Of a stretch of DNA of 64,000 nt, positions 1-7,768 are shown in pieces (positions within the stretch are counted from its first letter, which is position 1; each line of letters opens with the position of its first letter). The stretch is from Pedobacter ginsengisoli (GTDB lineage: Bacteria > Bacteroidota > Bacteroidia > Sphingobacteriales > Sphingobacteriaceae). The notes under the pieces were generated by a model. It saw nothing but the letters and a program-made list of their open reading frames with translations, made no database searches and was not told where the DNA came from. The stretch spans positions 1,736,001-1,800,000 of the forward strand of contig NZ_CP024091.1 in assembly GCF_002736205.1 (NCBI RefSeq), read 5' to 3'. The position numbers and the translations under genes are program-made.

Positions 1-391
1 GTTTTTCAGCTTCTATTACTGCCGCCGGAAGGCCTTTGCTTAACTTGTTATTTTCCAGTGGCAATGTATATAGTATGGGCTCATATTTATAATCACCATA
101 AGTGGCCAAAATTATTTTTTCGGCATCAATTTGAACACTTCGAACCAGATGTGCTTTTATTTTTTTGAACTTAAAATAATGACGAAGATTAAGTGTCATC
201 ATTACCAGGAATAAGCAGAAACCAAAGAGGATAGCACCACCATCAATTACTTTAAGTTTGAGATATCCGGTGACTACAACGATAGCCAGAATAAAAAAAC
301 TGTTGAAGAAAAAGAAATCCTGTTTTTTGCGAATCTGATCCCGGATGTATTCATCACCTTCATCAGATATCATAAAAGAGCGTTGCATCAT
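1..391 (-). CDS. Partial hypothetical membrane protein (C-terminus beyond window)
   Basis: An open frame on the minus strand starts at the double ATG at 389-391/386-388 and runs off the left edge with about 130 codons visible and no stop. After a charged start (MMQRSFMISDEGDEYIRDQ) come two hydrophobic segments, roughly residues 28-45 (FFFFNSFFILAIVVV) and 50-65 (GGAILFGFCLFLVMM), then a basic RHYFKFKKIK stretch and a soluble, beta-rich-looking tail. This looks like a small two-helix inner-membrane protein with a cytoplasmic C-terminal domain. I do not recognise the family. Upstream, on the same strand, lies the small DNA-binding-like gene at 416-688, only 24 bases away, so the two may be co-transcribed. 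Codon use is ordinary for the window. The frame is clean, but the function is unknown. Confidence 0.6.
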   Translation of the reverse strand, partial: MMQRSFMISDEGDEYIRDQIRKKQDFFFFNSFFILAIVVVTGYLKLKVIDGGAILFGFCLFLVMMTLNLRHYFKFKKIKAHLVRSVQIDAEKIILATYGDYKYEPILYTLPLENNKLSKGLPAAVIEAEK

Positions 392-415
392 TTGGTTAGA
401 CAATGGATAGTAAAC

Positions 416-688
416 TCAAATATAAATAATAATTTCCTTTGCATGCCGGATGGTATCGGCTTCGATGCGATCGATGCGCCATGCAGCGGAATGATCACCG
501 TCTTTACGAGGGGTGATTAAGCCGAGCTCGATCCAGTGTTCGATGTTTGAACGACCGAATTCGCGGAAAGCCTGGGATTTTGAGAGGTATGGTTTGAGTT
601 TACCGGTTTTGCATAGACTTTGTTTTGCGCCGAGTTCGGCGGCTGTTTGGAGCAATAAGAATAATGTGTGACTTGAAAGTTCGGGCAT
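416..688 (-). CDS. Small DNA-binding-like protein, paralogue of the 1118-1396 product
   Basis: This 90-residue protein shares a core with the product of 1118-1396: (L/T)SK(S/A)QAFR.FGRSN(I/V)E.WI..GL(I/V).P, spanning residues about 35-60 here. The layout of helix, FGRSN turn, ERWI-type helix and GL(I/V) strand resembles the winged-helix fold of MerR/excisionase-like proteins; that assignment is inference. In Bacteroidota such single-domain proteins are common in accessory DNA. The start at 688 gives a length matching the paralogue (92 residues). Just upstream in transcription lie two 21-base direct repeats (729-749 and 762-782), which could be operator-like. Role unproven; a DNA-binding regulator or a mobile-element accessory protein is the best guess. 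Confidence 0.6.
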   Translation of the reverse strand: MPELSSHTLFLLLQTAAELGAKQSLCKTGKLKPYLSKSQAFREFGRSNIEHWIELGLITPRKDGDHSAAWRIDRIEADTIRHAKEIIIYI

Positions 689-728
689 ATAATTTTATGA
701 GATGAGTTTTTTTGATGGGGTGAATAGG

Positions 729-782
729 TGAATGGTTGAGTTTGTGAGTAGGGTTAATAAATGAATGGATGAGTTTGTGAGT
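729..782. repeat. Two 21-bp direct repeats upstream of the 416-688 gene
   Basis: Copies at 729-749 and 762-782 (TGAATGG(T/A)TGAGTTTGTGAGT) differ at one base and start 33 bp apart, about three helical turns. They lie 40-95 bp upstream of the start codon at 688 on the minus strand. Regular spacing next to a gene for a DNA-binding-like protein suggests possible protein-binding iterons. They could equally be a chance tandem duplication. Confidence 0.6.
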
Positions 783-790
783 TGTATAGT

Positions 791-822
791 TCAAGAGATC
801 TCTCTCTGCGATCGAGATGACG
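791..822 (+). repeat. REP-like repeat, copy A
   Basis: This 32-bp segment begins TCAAGAGATCTCTC and ends TCGAGATGACG. It is closely related to two segments inside the FecR gene (3289-3321 and 3654-3684). The AGAGATCTCT core is itself palindromic. Sequences of this kind are scattered between genes in many Bacteroidota genomes as REP-like elements; that link is from memory of such genomes, not from a search. This is the intergenic copy. Confidence 0.5.
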
Positions 823-884
823 ACCAAGCAAGGATGATGACGGAAGAGGGGGAGATGACGAGTGTGGAAAAGGGTGTAAATACA

Positions 885-916
885 AAAGGGCGCCGATCTA
901 CCGATCGGCGCCCTTT
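885..916. terminator. Strong GC-rich hairpin, likely terminator
   Basis: A perfect 14-bp inverted repeat (AAAGGGCGCCGATC, loop TACC, GATCGGCGCCCTTT) is followed on the plus strand by GCCTTTTG and on the minus strand by TGTATTTAC. It lies in the gap between two minus-strand genes (416-688 and 1118-1396) and would insulate the second from the first. Because it is symmetric it could act in either direction. The region 689-1117 otherwise holds only the repeats listed and no supportable gene. Confidence 0.6.
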
Positions 917-1089
917 GCCTTTTGAGGTGTACACACGTAGGAATTTACCTTCCTTGCCGAAACCGGCTGCCTATGGTTGACTGCTATCCGGCCAAGGGGT
1001 TATTCAAAACCTTATGGGTGTGGATGGCAGTTGCACTTTAGTTTTCTGGTGTTGCCAGAATAACGCTTCTACCCAGCAGGAGAAAGAAC

Positions 1090-1123
1090 AGATAGGGGAT
1101 AACGATCCAGGAAACCCCTATCT
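1090..1123 (-). terminator. Hairpin at the 3' end of the 1118-1396 gene
   Basis: AGATAGGGG at 1090-1098 pairs perfectly with CCCCTATCT at 1115-1123. The hairpin overlaps the minus-strand stop codon (1118-1120) and is followed in that direction by GTTCTTTCT. A factor-independent terminator for the small gene is the simplest reading, although the T tract is interrupted. Confidence 0.45.
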
Positions 1124-1396
1124 TTCGGACACGGGAAGGTAAGTTGTTCTGTTGCTGGCCCTGGCTACCGATTCGAGCTTTAAGCGGTCAATAAACTTTT
1201 TAGAGCTATTGCCACTTTGCTTTATCGGGTTGACCAGACCTTCGGAGATCCAGCGTTCGACGTTTGACCTGCCAAACAGACGAAATGCCTGTGCCTTGGT
1301 TAAAGTATCCGGTAACTGGCCAGATTCTATCAAGGCTTTGTTGGTGCCGTCGATCACTGCATCTTTCAACAGAAAACTAAATTCCTTCAGTGTCAT
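1118..1396 (-). CDS. Small DNA-binding-like protein, paralogue of the 416-688 product
   Basis: A 92-residue frame from the ATG at 1396. The open frame extends upstream to 1495, but the start at 1396 (MTLKEFSFLL) gives the same length and layout as the paralogue. The shared core reads LTKAQAFRLFGRSNVERWIS followed by EGLV and P. As for the paralogue, a winged-helix or excisionase-like DNA-binding role is inferred from the motif layout alone. The C-terminal tail (SKKFIDRLKLESVARASNRT) is basic, in line with nucleic-acid binding. The two genes lie in the same direction, separated by about 430 bp of repeats and hairpins, and look like a duplicated accessory gene. A hairpin sits over the stop codon. 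Confidence 0.6.
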   Translation of the reverse strand: MTLKEFSFLLKDAVIDGTNKALIESGQLPDTLTKAQAFRLFGRSNVERWISEGLVNPIKQSGNSSKKFIDRLKLESVARASNRTTYLPVSER

Positions 1397-1600
1397 GGCA
1401 GCAAAGTAATTGTGCGGATTTGAAAATTGCTGGTCTATACGTGGTGTATCCACCAGTAGGGGATTTAAGGCTTCTGAGTAGCAGGAATATAGCATCCGCT
1501 TTTACCACCAGCGTTTTTAGCTTATGCTTTTACCGAGTATCCGAAGATTTAATTATGTTTGTAACAGTAAAATATTTTATAGCGACAGCTATTTGAACTT

Positions 1601-1742
1601 GTCTAAGAAAACCGCGAATTTTTAAATGGAACAAGGGAAAATAATGCTGCTCGCCTGTGCAATAGCGCGGGCGCAGCTGTTTTCTGTTCCAGGGTGCTTC
1701 GCGGTACCTCTTAGACGGATTATGGTTGTGTCCCGCGCTATT
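1601..1742 (+). ncRNA. Structured RNA leader with two mutually exclusive folds
   Basis: Fold 1 is a long imperfect rod. GTCTAAGA (1601-1608) pairs with TCTTAGAC (1709-1716), ACCGCGAA (1611-1618) with TTCGCGGT (1698-1705), TGGAACA (1627-1633) with TGTTCCA (1685-1691), GAAAA (1637-1641) with TTTTC (1680-1684), and GCTGC (1646-1650) with GCAGC (1673-1677). Fold 2 is a perfect 11-bp stem, AATAGCGCGGG (1661-1671) with CCCGCGCTATT (1732-1742), followed by TTCATTTTAAAAAC. Fold 2 uses bases in and next to the apical stem of fold 1, so the two compete. It lies 50 bp upstream of the start codon at 1792. It could be a cis-regulatory attenuator of that gene or a free small RNA. I cannot assign it to a known family. 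Confidence 0.55.
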
Positions 1743-1791
1743 TCATTTTAAAAACTGTTGTGGGACAAACAGGAAGCAATTGAAATTTAAA

Positions 1792-2025
1792 ATGAGGGAT
1801 TATAATACAGTTATACTAGAGGAAGCAATAGCCGATCTGGATTTGAGTTTAGAATTTAAAGATGCAGCAGAAAAGTTAGGTTATAAAAAGCTGAAGGATA
1901 TAGTCAGCATCAGGACCGCAGCGCTGGAAAAGAAGCCAGGCTTTAACATATTGCTTGTACATGAATATGTGAGCTTTATGGAATCGGCAGGACTTGGCGC
2001 ATTAATAGACCCGCGTCTGGTTTGA
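1792..2025 (+). CDS. Small RNAP alpha-CTD-like (helix-hairpin-helix) protein
   Basis: A 77-residue protein starting MRDYNTVILEEAIADLDLSL. The open frame reaches back to 1726, but the ATG at 1792 is preferred because the conserved part begins after it and the upstream codons fall in the structured leader. The pattern LDLS, then A..LGY..L.DI, L..KPGF, L.E...F.E..GLG resembles the C-terminal domain of RNA polymerase alpha (LDLSVR..N.L, G..T..DL, L.N.G..SL.EI...L...GL). In alpha that domain binds UP-element DNA and activators; here it would be free-standing. Its position 84 bp upstream of an ECF sigma factor may be meaningful or chance. The fold is inferred from this pattern only. A structured leader (1601-1742) precedes it. 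Confidence 0.55.
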   Translation: MRDYNTVILEEAIADLDLSLEFKDAAEKLGYKKLKDIVSIRTAALEKKPGFNILLVHEYVSFMESAGLGALIDPRLV

Positions 2026-2109
2026 AAAGCTAAGCGATTGATTTTAAGGAATAAATGTGTAAATTTAAAGTGATCCCCCCGAACTTATTACAATAAAACA
2101 GCGCGCATT

Positions 2110-2697
2110 ATGAGTGTTATCGAAAATCAGCAGCAGTTTATAAGTTTGTTCAGCAGGCATTATAAATTCCTATGCATGATTGCGATGCACTATGTGCATG
2201 ATGCAGCTACAGCTGAAGACATTGTACAGGATTTTTTTATTGATTATTGGGAAAACAGAAGGGGTACACTCATAAAAGTTAGTTTTGAAGCATACTCAGC
2301 ACGTGCGGTTAAAAACAAAAGTATATCCGTTATCAGGAGTCAGCATACACAAGAAAAACGGCTTAACCAATTTGGGAACGAAACCTATACTGAAATTGAG
2401 GAGGATAGCACAGGATTTGATAAAGATGCACTGCAAATGGAAGTGCTCAGGTTAATTGAGCAATTGCCCGCCGAACGAAAAAAAATCCTGCTTATGAGCT
2501 CCAGAGATAGATTAAGCAATCAGGAAATTGCAGATCAACTAGGTATCTCTATCAATACTGTGAAGTCGCAAATCTATAAGTCTTACAACTTTATACGTGA
2601 AAACGTTAACCTGCGTCAACCATCGAATAATGGTGACGATACGGTTTCTATACTAAGTAATACCGCAATTTTATTAGCCTTATTATCAGTTAGTTAA
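2110..2697 (+). CDS. ECF sigma factor, FecI-like, partner of SusCD
   Basis: A 195-residue RNA polymerase sigma-70 family factor of the extracytoplasmic-function class. Region 2 covers residues about 15-80, with AEDIVQDFFIDYWENR (core and -10 binding). Region 4 covers about 115-165, with LPAERKKILLMSSRDRLSNQ and the helix-turn-helix IADQLGISINTVKSQIYKSY. It stands directly upstream of fecR-like and STN-containing susC genes. In this arrangement the outer-membrane transporter signals substrate to the anti-sigma, which releases the sigma to switch on the locus. The C-terminal extension after region 4 ends in a hydrophobic stretch (ILSNTAILLALLSVS), unusual for a soluble sigma factor but seen in some Bacteroidota homologues. 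Spacing to fecR is 68 bp. Confidence 0.9.
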   Translation: MSVIENQQQFISLFSRHYKFLCMIAMHYVHDAATAEDIVQDFFIDYWENRRGTLIKVSFEAYSARAVKNKSISVIRSQHTQEKRLNQFGNETYTEIEEDSTGFDKDALQMEVLRLIEQLPAERKKILLMSSRDRLSNQEIADQLGISINTVKSQIYKSYNFIRENVNLRQPSNNGDDTVSILSNTAILLALLSVS

Positions 2698-2765
2698 AAT
2701 TTAATTTAACAAAAAATTGATTTTAGGGTAATACTTTTCTAACAGATTGCGCCATATACCTGAAT

Positions 2766-4016
2766 ATGGATAATCATCATTTATATCAACCCGATTGGGA
2801 TAAAGTACTAAGCGTGCTTAATGGCGAATTGCCAGCATCAACAGTTTTAACGGCTGATGAACTGGTATTATTGGATGAGCTAAAGGCAATTAAAACCAGC
2901 AGTGCGTTGTATAGCGATGTTGAATTTGATGCAGATTCAAAAATAGAAGCGATCAGGAAACGTCTGAATTTTCAAGAGGGAGATCAAACAAAAAGCAGGA
3001 AACTCTGGCCAAAAGTATTGATAGCTGCAGCTGTGGCTTTGATGGTTGTGTCGAGCGGGATTTGGTTTCTGACTGGCAACAATGAGATTGTGAAACAAGG
3101 TCATGATGTAGTGGTGGGAAATGACTTAGCACCGGGGAAAAACACGGCTACTTTAACATTGAGTAATGGTAGTACGATTGTGTTAAGCGATGCGAAGACA
3201 GGTGTAGTGGTTGGCGCGGAAGGTTTAAAGTATAATGATAACAGTTCGGTTATTTCGAAAGAAGAAAGCGATCGTTTGAATAGCACAGGCAAGGGCTCTC
3301 TCCCATACGGTCGAGATGACGGGGGAGGCCGAGTAGACGAAAAGGTTAATATTACGAGTGTTGCTACACCCAGGGGTGGTACTTATCAAATCACATTGCC
3401 GGATGGCACCAAAGTATGGCTAAACGCTGCTTCTTCACTCTCATTCCCATCAACTTTTCAAGGATTAGGTAACCGAAAAGTTGAACTAAGCGGCGAGGCC
3501 TACTTTGAGGTTGCAAAAGATAAGAAACATCAGTTTATAGTTGCAACGGATAAACAGGAAGTAGAGGTGTTAGGAACGCACTTTAACATAAATAGTTACA
3601 CTGATGAGTCGAGTACTAAAACAACTTTGTTGGAAGGTAGTGTAGCGGTTCGTTCAAGAGATCTCTCCTCACGTCGAGATGGCGGTGCCAAACTGGATGC
3701 CGTGGTGCTTAAACCCAACCAGCAGGCCATACTTAAGGATAAAGGAATAAAGGTAATTCCGGTGGTTGGAGAAACTTATGTGGATTGGAAGGAGGGGGTG
3801 TTTAATTTCCGTAAAGAAGAATTAGCTTCTATCATGCGCAAAGTGTCCAGATGGTATAATGTTGAAATAGTATACCGTGAGGTATCTGTAGATGGAGAAA
3901 CGTATTCTGGCTATGTGTCGCGTTCGGAAAAAGTATCAGGAGTGTTAAATACACTAGCCAAAATTAGCAAGCTAAAATTTGAAATAGAGAAGAATAAGAT
4001 TACTGTATCAAAATAA
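2766..4016 (+). CDS. FecR-type anti-sigma factor with two repeat-derived inserts
   Basis: A 416-residue inner-membrane anti-sigma/signal transducer. An N-terminal cytoplasmic segment (1-85) is followed by one membrane helix at about 87-106 (VLIAAAVALMVVSSGIWFL), a FecR domain at about 195-300 (TPRGGTYQITLPDGTKVWLN, then GEAYFEVAKDKKHQFIV), and a C-terminal DUF4974/STN-like domain at about 345-416 that contacts the transporter. Two odd stretches, residues about 175-190 (GKGSLPYGRDDGGGRVDE) and about 297-310 (RSRDLSSRRDGGAKLDA), are encoded by copies of the REP-like repeat also seen at 791-822. They interrupt places where related proteins usually carry a short linker or turn. Both keep the frame. 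Function in the ECF-SusCD relay is secure by context; whether the inserts are neutral is unknown. Confidence 0.9.
   Translation: MDNHHLYQPDWDKVLSVLNGELPASTVLTADELVLLDELKAIKTSSALYSDVEFDADSKIEAIRKRLNFQEGDQTKSRKLWPKVLIAAAVALMVVSSGIWFLTGNNEIVKQGHDVVVGNDLAPGKNTATLTLSNGSTIVLSDAKTGVVVGAEGLKYNDNSSVISKEESDRLNSTGKGSLPYGRDDGGGRVDEKVNITSVATPRGGTYQITLPDGTKVWLNAASSLSFPSTFQGLGNRKVELSGEAYFEVAKDKKHQFIVATDKQEVEVLGTHFNINSYTDESSTKTTLLEGSVAVRSRDLSSRRDGGAKLDAVVLKPNQQAILKDKGIKVIPVVGETYVDWKEGVFNFRKEELASIMRKVSRWYNVEIVYREVSVDGETYSGYVSRSEKVSGVLNTLAKISKLKFEIEKNKITVSK
3289..3321 (+). repeat. REP-like repeat, copy B, inside the FecR gene
   Basis: The segment starts GCAAGGGCTCTCTC and ends TCGAGATGACG. It shares its 3' half exactly with copy A at 791-822 and its 5' half with small changes. 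It is read through in frame within the periplasmic linker ahead of the FecR domain. Confidence 0.5.
3654..3684 (+). repeat. REP-like repeat, copy C, inside the FecR gene
   Basis: The segment starts TCAAGAGATCTCTC, identical to copy A over its first 14 bases, and ends TCGAGATGGCG. It is read through in frame and encodes RSRDLSSRRDGG between LLEGSVAV and VVLKPNQQA, a position where FecR proteins normally have a short turn. Confidence 0.5.
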
Positions 4017-4364
4017 AGTACGGGTTAGAATACCCAATAGTAATTGTAAGAAACAGAATCATCAGGGAGTAACCACCCCTATAATTATATTAATCAACTA
4101 AACCAAAGAAATTATGAAACAAAGAAAAACAAAGACAGGGCCCTAGCAGGAGAAAATCCGATACACGGTTAGGATAACTGTGTGAGCAAGCCAAGAATGC
4201 TGGAAACATCCTTGGCTCATGTTCAGGTTAGCACGCATACAATTCTCTAAAATTAATTTACGATTCAACCCAAACAGATCAAAGGTAATAAACGGTTTGC
4301 AGATTACCTAAGTGGTATTTGCTGATATTGTTTATACCCTTGCTCTGTAAAAATGGACTAATAA
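4017..4364 (+). other. Gap between fecR and susC: short leader ORF and hairpin
   Basis: No full gene lies in these 348 bases. A 10-codon frame at 4114-4146 (MKQRKTKTGP, then stop) follows a purine-rich AACCAAAGAAATT. The inverted repeat AGCCAAG (4189-4195) / CTTGGCT (4211-4217) then forms a hairpin with a 15-base loop. Together they could be a leader peptide and attenuating hairpin that lowers or conditions readthrough from the regulators into the transporter. This is inference; neither element has independent support. Confidence 0.35.
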
Positions 4365-7300
4365 ATGGAAATTTTTACAATACATTCATGCTGGCACCAC
4401 CGGCATGTTAAAAAGCTCCTGCTCATTATGAGGATCACAACCATCATATTATTTGCAGCGATTATGCAGGTCAGCGCTAGCAGTTTTGCGCAAAGGGTCA
4501 CACTGATTCAGAAGAATATTACACTCGATGAATTTTTCAGGGAAATCAGAAAACAGACAGGATACAATGTCAGTTATTCAGATAAAGTCATTGACGATGC
4601 CAAAAGATTAAATGTGAATTTCCAAAGCACGCCTTTGGAACAAGCTTTAACTATTGCATTACAGGACCAGAAATTGTCTTTTGAGATTAGTGACAAGGAT
4701 ATTACGATCTTAAAAAAAACACCCTCCTTTCTGGAACGCCTGGCTGATCGCTGGGCTGCTATTGACGTACATGGTAGGGTGGTGGACCAGGAAGGGAAAC
4801 CATTGCCGGGAGCTACGGTAAAAGTGAAAGGCACAGGTAAAAGCGTTAGTGCTAATGCCAAAGGTGAGTTTTTCTTAGAGAAGCTAGATGAAACCGAGCT
4901 TTTGGTTATCAGTTTTATTGGGTACGTAAACAAGGAAGTTACTGTAGAGAAGCAACTGGGTAATATTGTATTGGAAATAAGCGATAGCAAGCTTGACGAA
5001 ATCCAAATTACGGCTTATGGTAAAACCACACAGCGGTTGAGTACAGGGAATATCTCCACGGTTAAAGCCGAGGATATTGCTAAGGCTCCCGTAGCTAACC
5101 CATTATTGGCTATTGCAGGCAGAATACCAGGGGTTTTTATACAACAATCATCTGGAGTACCTGGAGCTGGGGTGAAAATCGTGATTCAAGGCCAGAACAG
5201 TATGGAATATGGAAATGACCCATTTTATGTGGTTGATGGTGTACCCTATACCTCGCAGTTATTGCCAGGACTGGGGCAGGGAATATTAGGCGACTCAGGT
5301 CCTGGAGCAGGCGGTTCGCAATCAGGTACTGCTGGAAATCCACTAAATTTTATTAATCCACAGGACATAGAGTCTATAGACATCTTAAAAGATGCCGATG
5401 CGACTTCTATCTATGGTTCCAGAGCGGCACATGGAGCGATTATAATAACCACAAAGAAAGGAGTCGCAGGTAAAACAGCTGTGAATTTTAATGTACAGCA
5501 GGGATGGGGACAGATAAGCAGGAAAATGAAAATGCTCAATACCCAGCAATATTTAGAAATGAGAAAAGAGGCTTTTGCTAATGATAATAGAGCCCTGCCT
5601 ATCGACCCTAGTACGGGTGCTGATCTCGATTTAAGTTATTGGGACCAAAACAGGTATACGGACTGGCAAAAAGAATTATTGGGTGGAACAGCAAAATATA
5701 CCAATGCCTTAGCTACAATAAATGGTGGAAATTCCAATACGCAGTTTAGGTTTAGTATTGGCTACCAAAGAGATGGTACAGTTACACCAGGTGATTTACG
5801 GGATCAAAAAGGTTCCATAAGTTTCAATTTGAACTCCACTTCAGAGAATAAACGGTTTAAATTTAGTCTTTCTGCCAGCTATGTAACGGATGATAATAAA
5901 TTGGCAGGAATCGGGGGTATTGCAGTTGCGGCCTATACTTATGCCCCAAATGCCCCCAAATTGTATAATGAAAACGGAACTTTATTTTGGGATTATATTT
6001 CGCCTACTCAACTCTCTTTAAACAATCCGTTGGCTATCCTAAACAATGGCTATGTCAATAAAACCCAAAATCTGATTTCCAATGCAATAGCTAGTTATGA
6101 AATTATCCCAGGTCTAGAACTAAAAAATAGTTTTGGGTATAATAAATTGCAATCGGATGAGGTATCTACAATGCCGAGTTCCTTTTATCCCCCACATTAT
6201 AGACCTTTTGCCGTACGTTCTGCGAATTTCAACACCGCAAAAATGTTCTCCTGGATCATAGAACCGCAATTAAGGTATATAAAGTCCATTTGGAAGGGAA
6301 AACTAGATGTGCTTTTGGGGGCAAGTATACAGCAAGAAGATCGGGATCGGTTAAAATTAGAAGCTACCGGATTTTCTTCTGATGAAAGTATGTATAATCT
6401 AAAAGCTGCAGCTAATGTAAGAGTTAGTTCTGAAAATAATGGGGTTATATTGACTACCTACAAGTATGCTGCGATATTTGGATTGATCAATTACAATATT
6501 AATGATAAATACCTGCTCAATTATTCCATTCGAAGAGATGGCTCGAGTAGATTTGGAAAGGAAAATAAGTTTCATAATTTTTCATCCATCGCTGGGGCAT
6601 GGATATTTTCTAACGAAGCTTCACTAAGTAACAATCTATCCTTTCTAAGTTTTGGGAAGATAAAAGCCAGTTATGGTACCACAGGGAGCGACCAGATTGG
6701 TGATTACAGCTATTTGAATTTATATCAAAATGTATCTACAGAAGGAGGCTATTATCAGGGAGCTATTGGGCTTGCACCATTTGACAGCTTCCCTAACCCA
6801 TACCTTCAATGGGAGGAAACCAAAAAGCTATCTGCTACTCTAAATCTAGGTTTTTTAAACGACCGGATCTTAATGGATGCAACCTGGTACAGAAATCGCT
6901 GTTCCAATCAATTGGGTTTTCAGAATTTTGCAACTTCAGTAACTGGAGGTGCTGGTATAAAGGCTAACCGACCTGCAACCGTACAAAATATGGGTTGGGA
7001 ACTGGGATTAAACACGATTAATGTTACAACTAAATATTTTAAATGGTCCACCTCTGTTAATTTAACTATTCCAAGAAACAAACTAATTAGAATTAGTAAT
7101 ATCGATGCTGATAATCAACGAGATTTGGTCGGTAAACCATTAGGCGTACAAAAGGTTTATCATTTTCTAGGTGTAGATCCTCAAACCGGCTTGTATCAGG
7201 TTCAAGACAGGAATGGAAATGCAACCTCCACACCGGACGCAAGCCTAGATCAAATGGTCTACATTGATCTTAATCCTTCTTATTATGGTGGCTTTCAAAG

Positions 7301-7751
7301 TAGTTTTAGTTACAAAGGGCTCTCGTTAGATCTGTTGTTCCAATTTACTAAACAGAAAGGATTAAATAATTTTTTTGGGCAATTTCCAGGAGGATTACCT
7401 TATGTAAATCAACCAACCTCAGTATTAGATCGTTGGCAGAAAATCGGAGATTTGGCGACCATACAAGCTTATCATGTGGATTTTACAAAAATCAATCAAT
7501 ATGTTATGGCCAAGCAATCAGATAAAAGTTATTCAGATGCCTCCTATGTGCGTTTAAAGAATGTTTCACTTTCTTGTCAGTTGCCGTCAATTTGGAAAAA
7601 AACTGCGCACATCCAGAATGCCAGAGTATTTATGCAGGGACAAAATCTGTTGACCTTTACGAGGTATGTGGGGGCAGATCCAGAAACGAGGAATTTAAGT
7701 GGAATACCTGCTTTAAAGGTGTTAACACTTGGTGTACAAATAGGGCTATAA
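4365..7751 (+). CDS. SusC-type TonB-dependent transporter with STN signalling domain
   Basis: A 1128-residue outer-membrane transporter. Order of parts: export signal (hydrophobic run at about 20-38 ending SASSFAQ); STN domain at about 44-110 (ITLDEFFREIRKQTGYNVSY), which talks to the FecR partner; carboxypeptidase-regulatory-like domain at about 133-208 (VHGRVVDQEGKPLPGATVKV); plug at about 212-345 (VANPLLAIAGRIPGVFIQQ, DPFYVVDGVPY, DADATSIYGSRAAHGAIIIT); then the 22-strand barrel to a typical end (KVLTLGVQIGL). Length and architecture match the SusC/RagA family. The start at 4365 is kept because related proteins carry a similar N-terminal stretch before the hydrophobic signal. With SusD it binds and imports a ligand using TonB energy. 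Ligand unknown; the neighbouring S9 and M16 peptidases point to peptides, the GH2 enzyme to glycans. Confidence 0.93.
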   Translation: MEIFTIHSCWHHRHVKKLLLIMRITTIILFAAIMQVSASSFAQRVTLIQKNITLDEFFREIRKQTGYNVSYSDKVIDDAKRLNVNFQSTPLEQALTIALQDQKLSFEISDKDITILKKTPSFLERLADRWAAIDVHGRVVDQEGKPLPGATVKVKGTGKSVSANAKGEFFLEKLDETELLVISFIGYVNKEVTVEKQLGNIVLEISDSKLDEIQITAYGKTTQRLSTGNISTVKAEDIAKAPVANPLLAIAGRIPGVFIQQSSGVPGAGVKIVIQGQNSMEYGNDPFYVVDGVPYTSQLLPGLGQGILGDSGPGAGGSQSGTAGNPLNFINPQDIESIDILKDADATSIYGSRAAHGAIIITTKKGVAGKTAVNFNVQQGWGQISRKMKMLNTQQYLEMRKEAFANDNRALPIDPSTGADLDLSYWDQNRYTDWQKELLGGTAKYTNALATINGGNSNTQFRFSIGYQRDGTVTPGDLRDQKGSISFNLNSTSENKRFKFSLSASYVTDDNKLAGIGGIAVAAYTYAPNAPKLYNENGTLFWDYISPTQLSLNNPLAILNNGYVNKTQNLISNAIASYEIIPGLELKNSFGYNKLQSDEVSTMPSSFYPPHYRPFAVRSANFNTAKMFSWIIEPQLRYIKSIWKGKLDVLLGASIQQEDRDRLKLEATGFSSDESMYNLKAAANVRVSSENNGVILTTYKYAAIFGLINYNINDKYLLNYSIRRDGSSRFGKENKFHNFSSIAGAWIFSNEASLSNNLSFLSFGKIKASYGTTGSDQIGDYSYLNLYQNVSTEGGYYQGAIGLAPFDSFPNPYLQWEETKKLSATLNLGFLNDRILMDATWYRNRCSNQLGFQNFATSVTGGAGIKANRPATVQNMGWELGLNTINVTTKYFKWSTSVNLTIPRNKLIRISNIDADNQRDLVGKPLGVQKVYHFLGVDPQTGLYQVQDRNGNATSTPDASLDQMVYIDLNPSYYGGFQSSFSYKGLSLDLLFQFTKQKGLNNFFGQFPGGLPYVNQPTSVLDRWQKIGDLATIQAYHVDFTKINQYVMAKQSDKSYSDASYVRLKNVSLSCQLPSIWKKTAHIQNARVFMQGQNLLTFTRYVGADPETRNLSGIPALKVLTLGVQIGL

Positions 7752-7768
7752 ACAAAAAAGAAATTAAG

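Noticed and set aside
600-827. 75-codon minus-strand frame rich in His/Ile/Asn/Pro
   Set aside because: It is mainly the translation of the two 21-bp direct repeats and overlaps the supported gene at 416-688.
765-980. 71-codon plus-strand frame
   Set aside because: It crosses a direct repeat, the REP-like element and the terminator-like hairpin; no coding character.
1390-1596. 68-codon plus-strand frame
   Set aside because: Antisense to the start of the small DNA-binding-like gene and without any recognisable feature.
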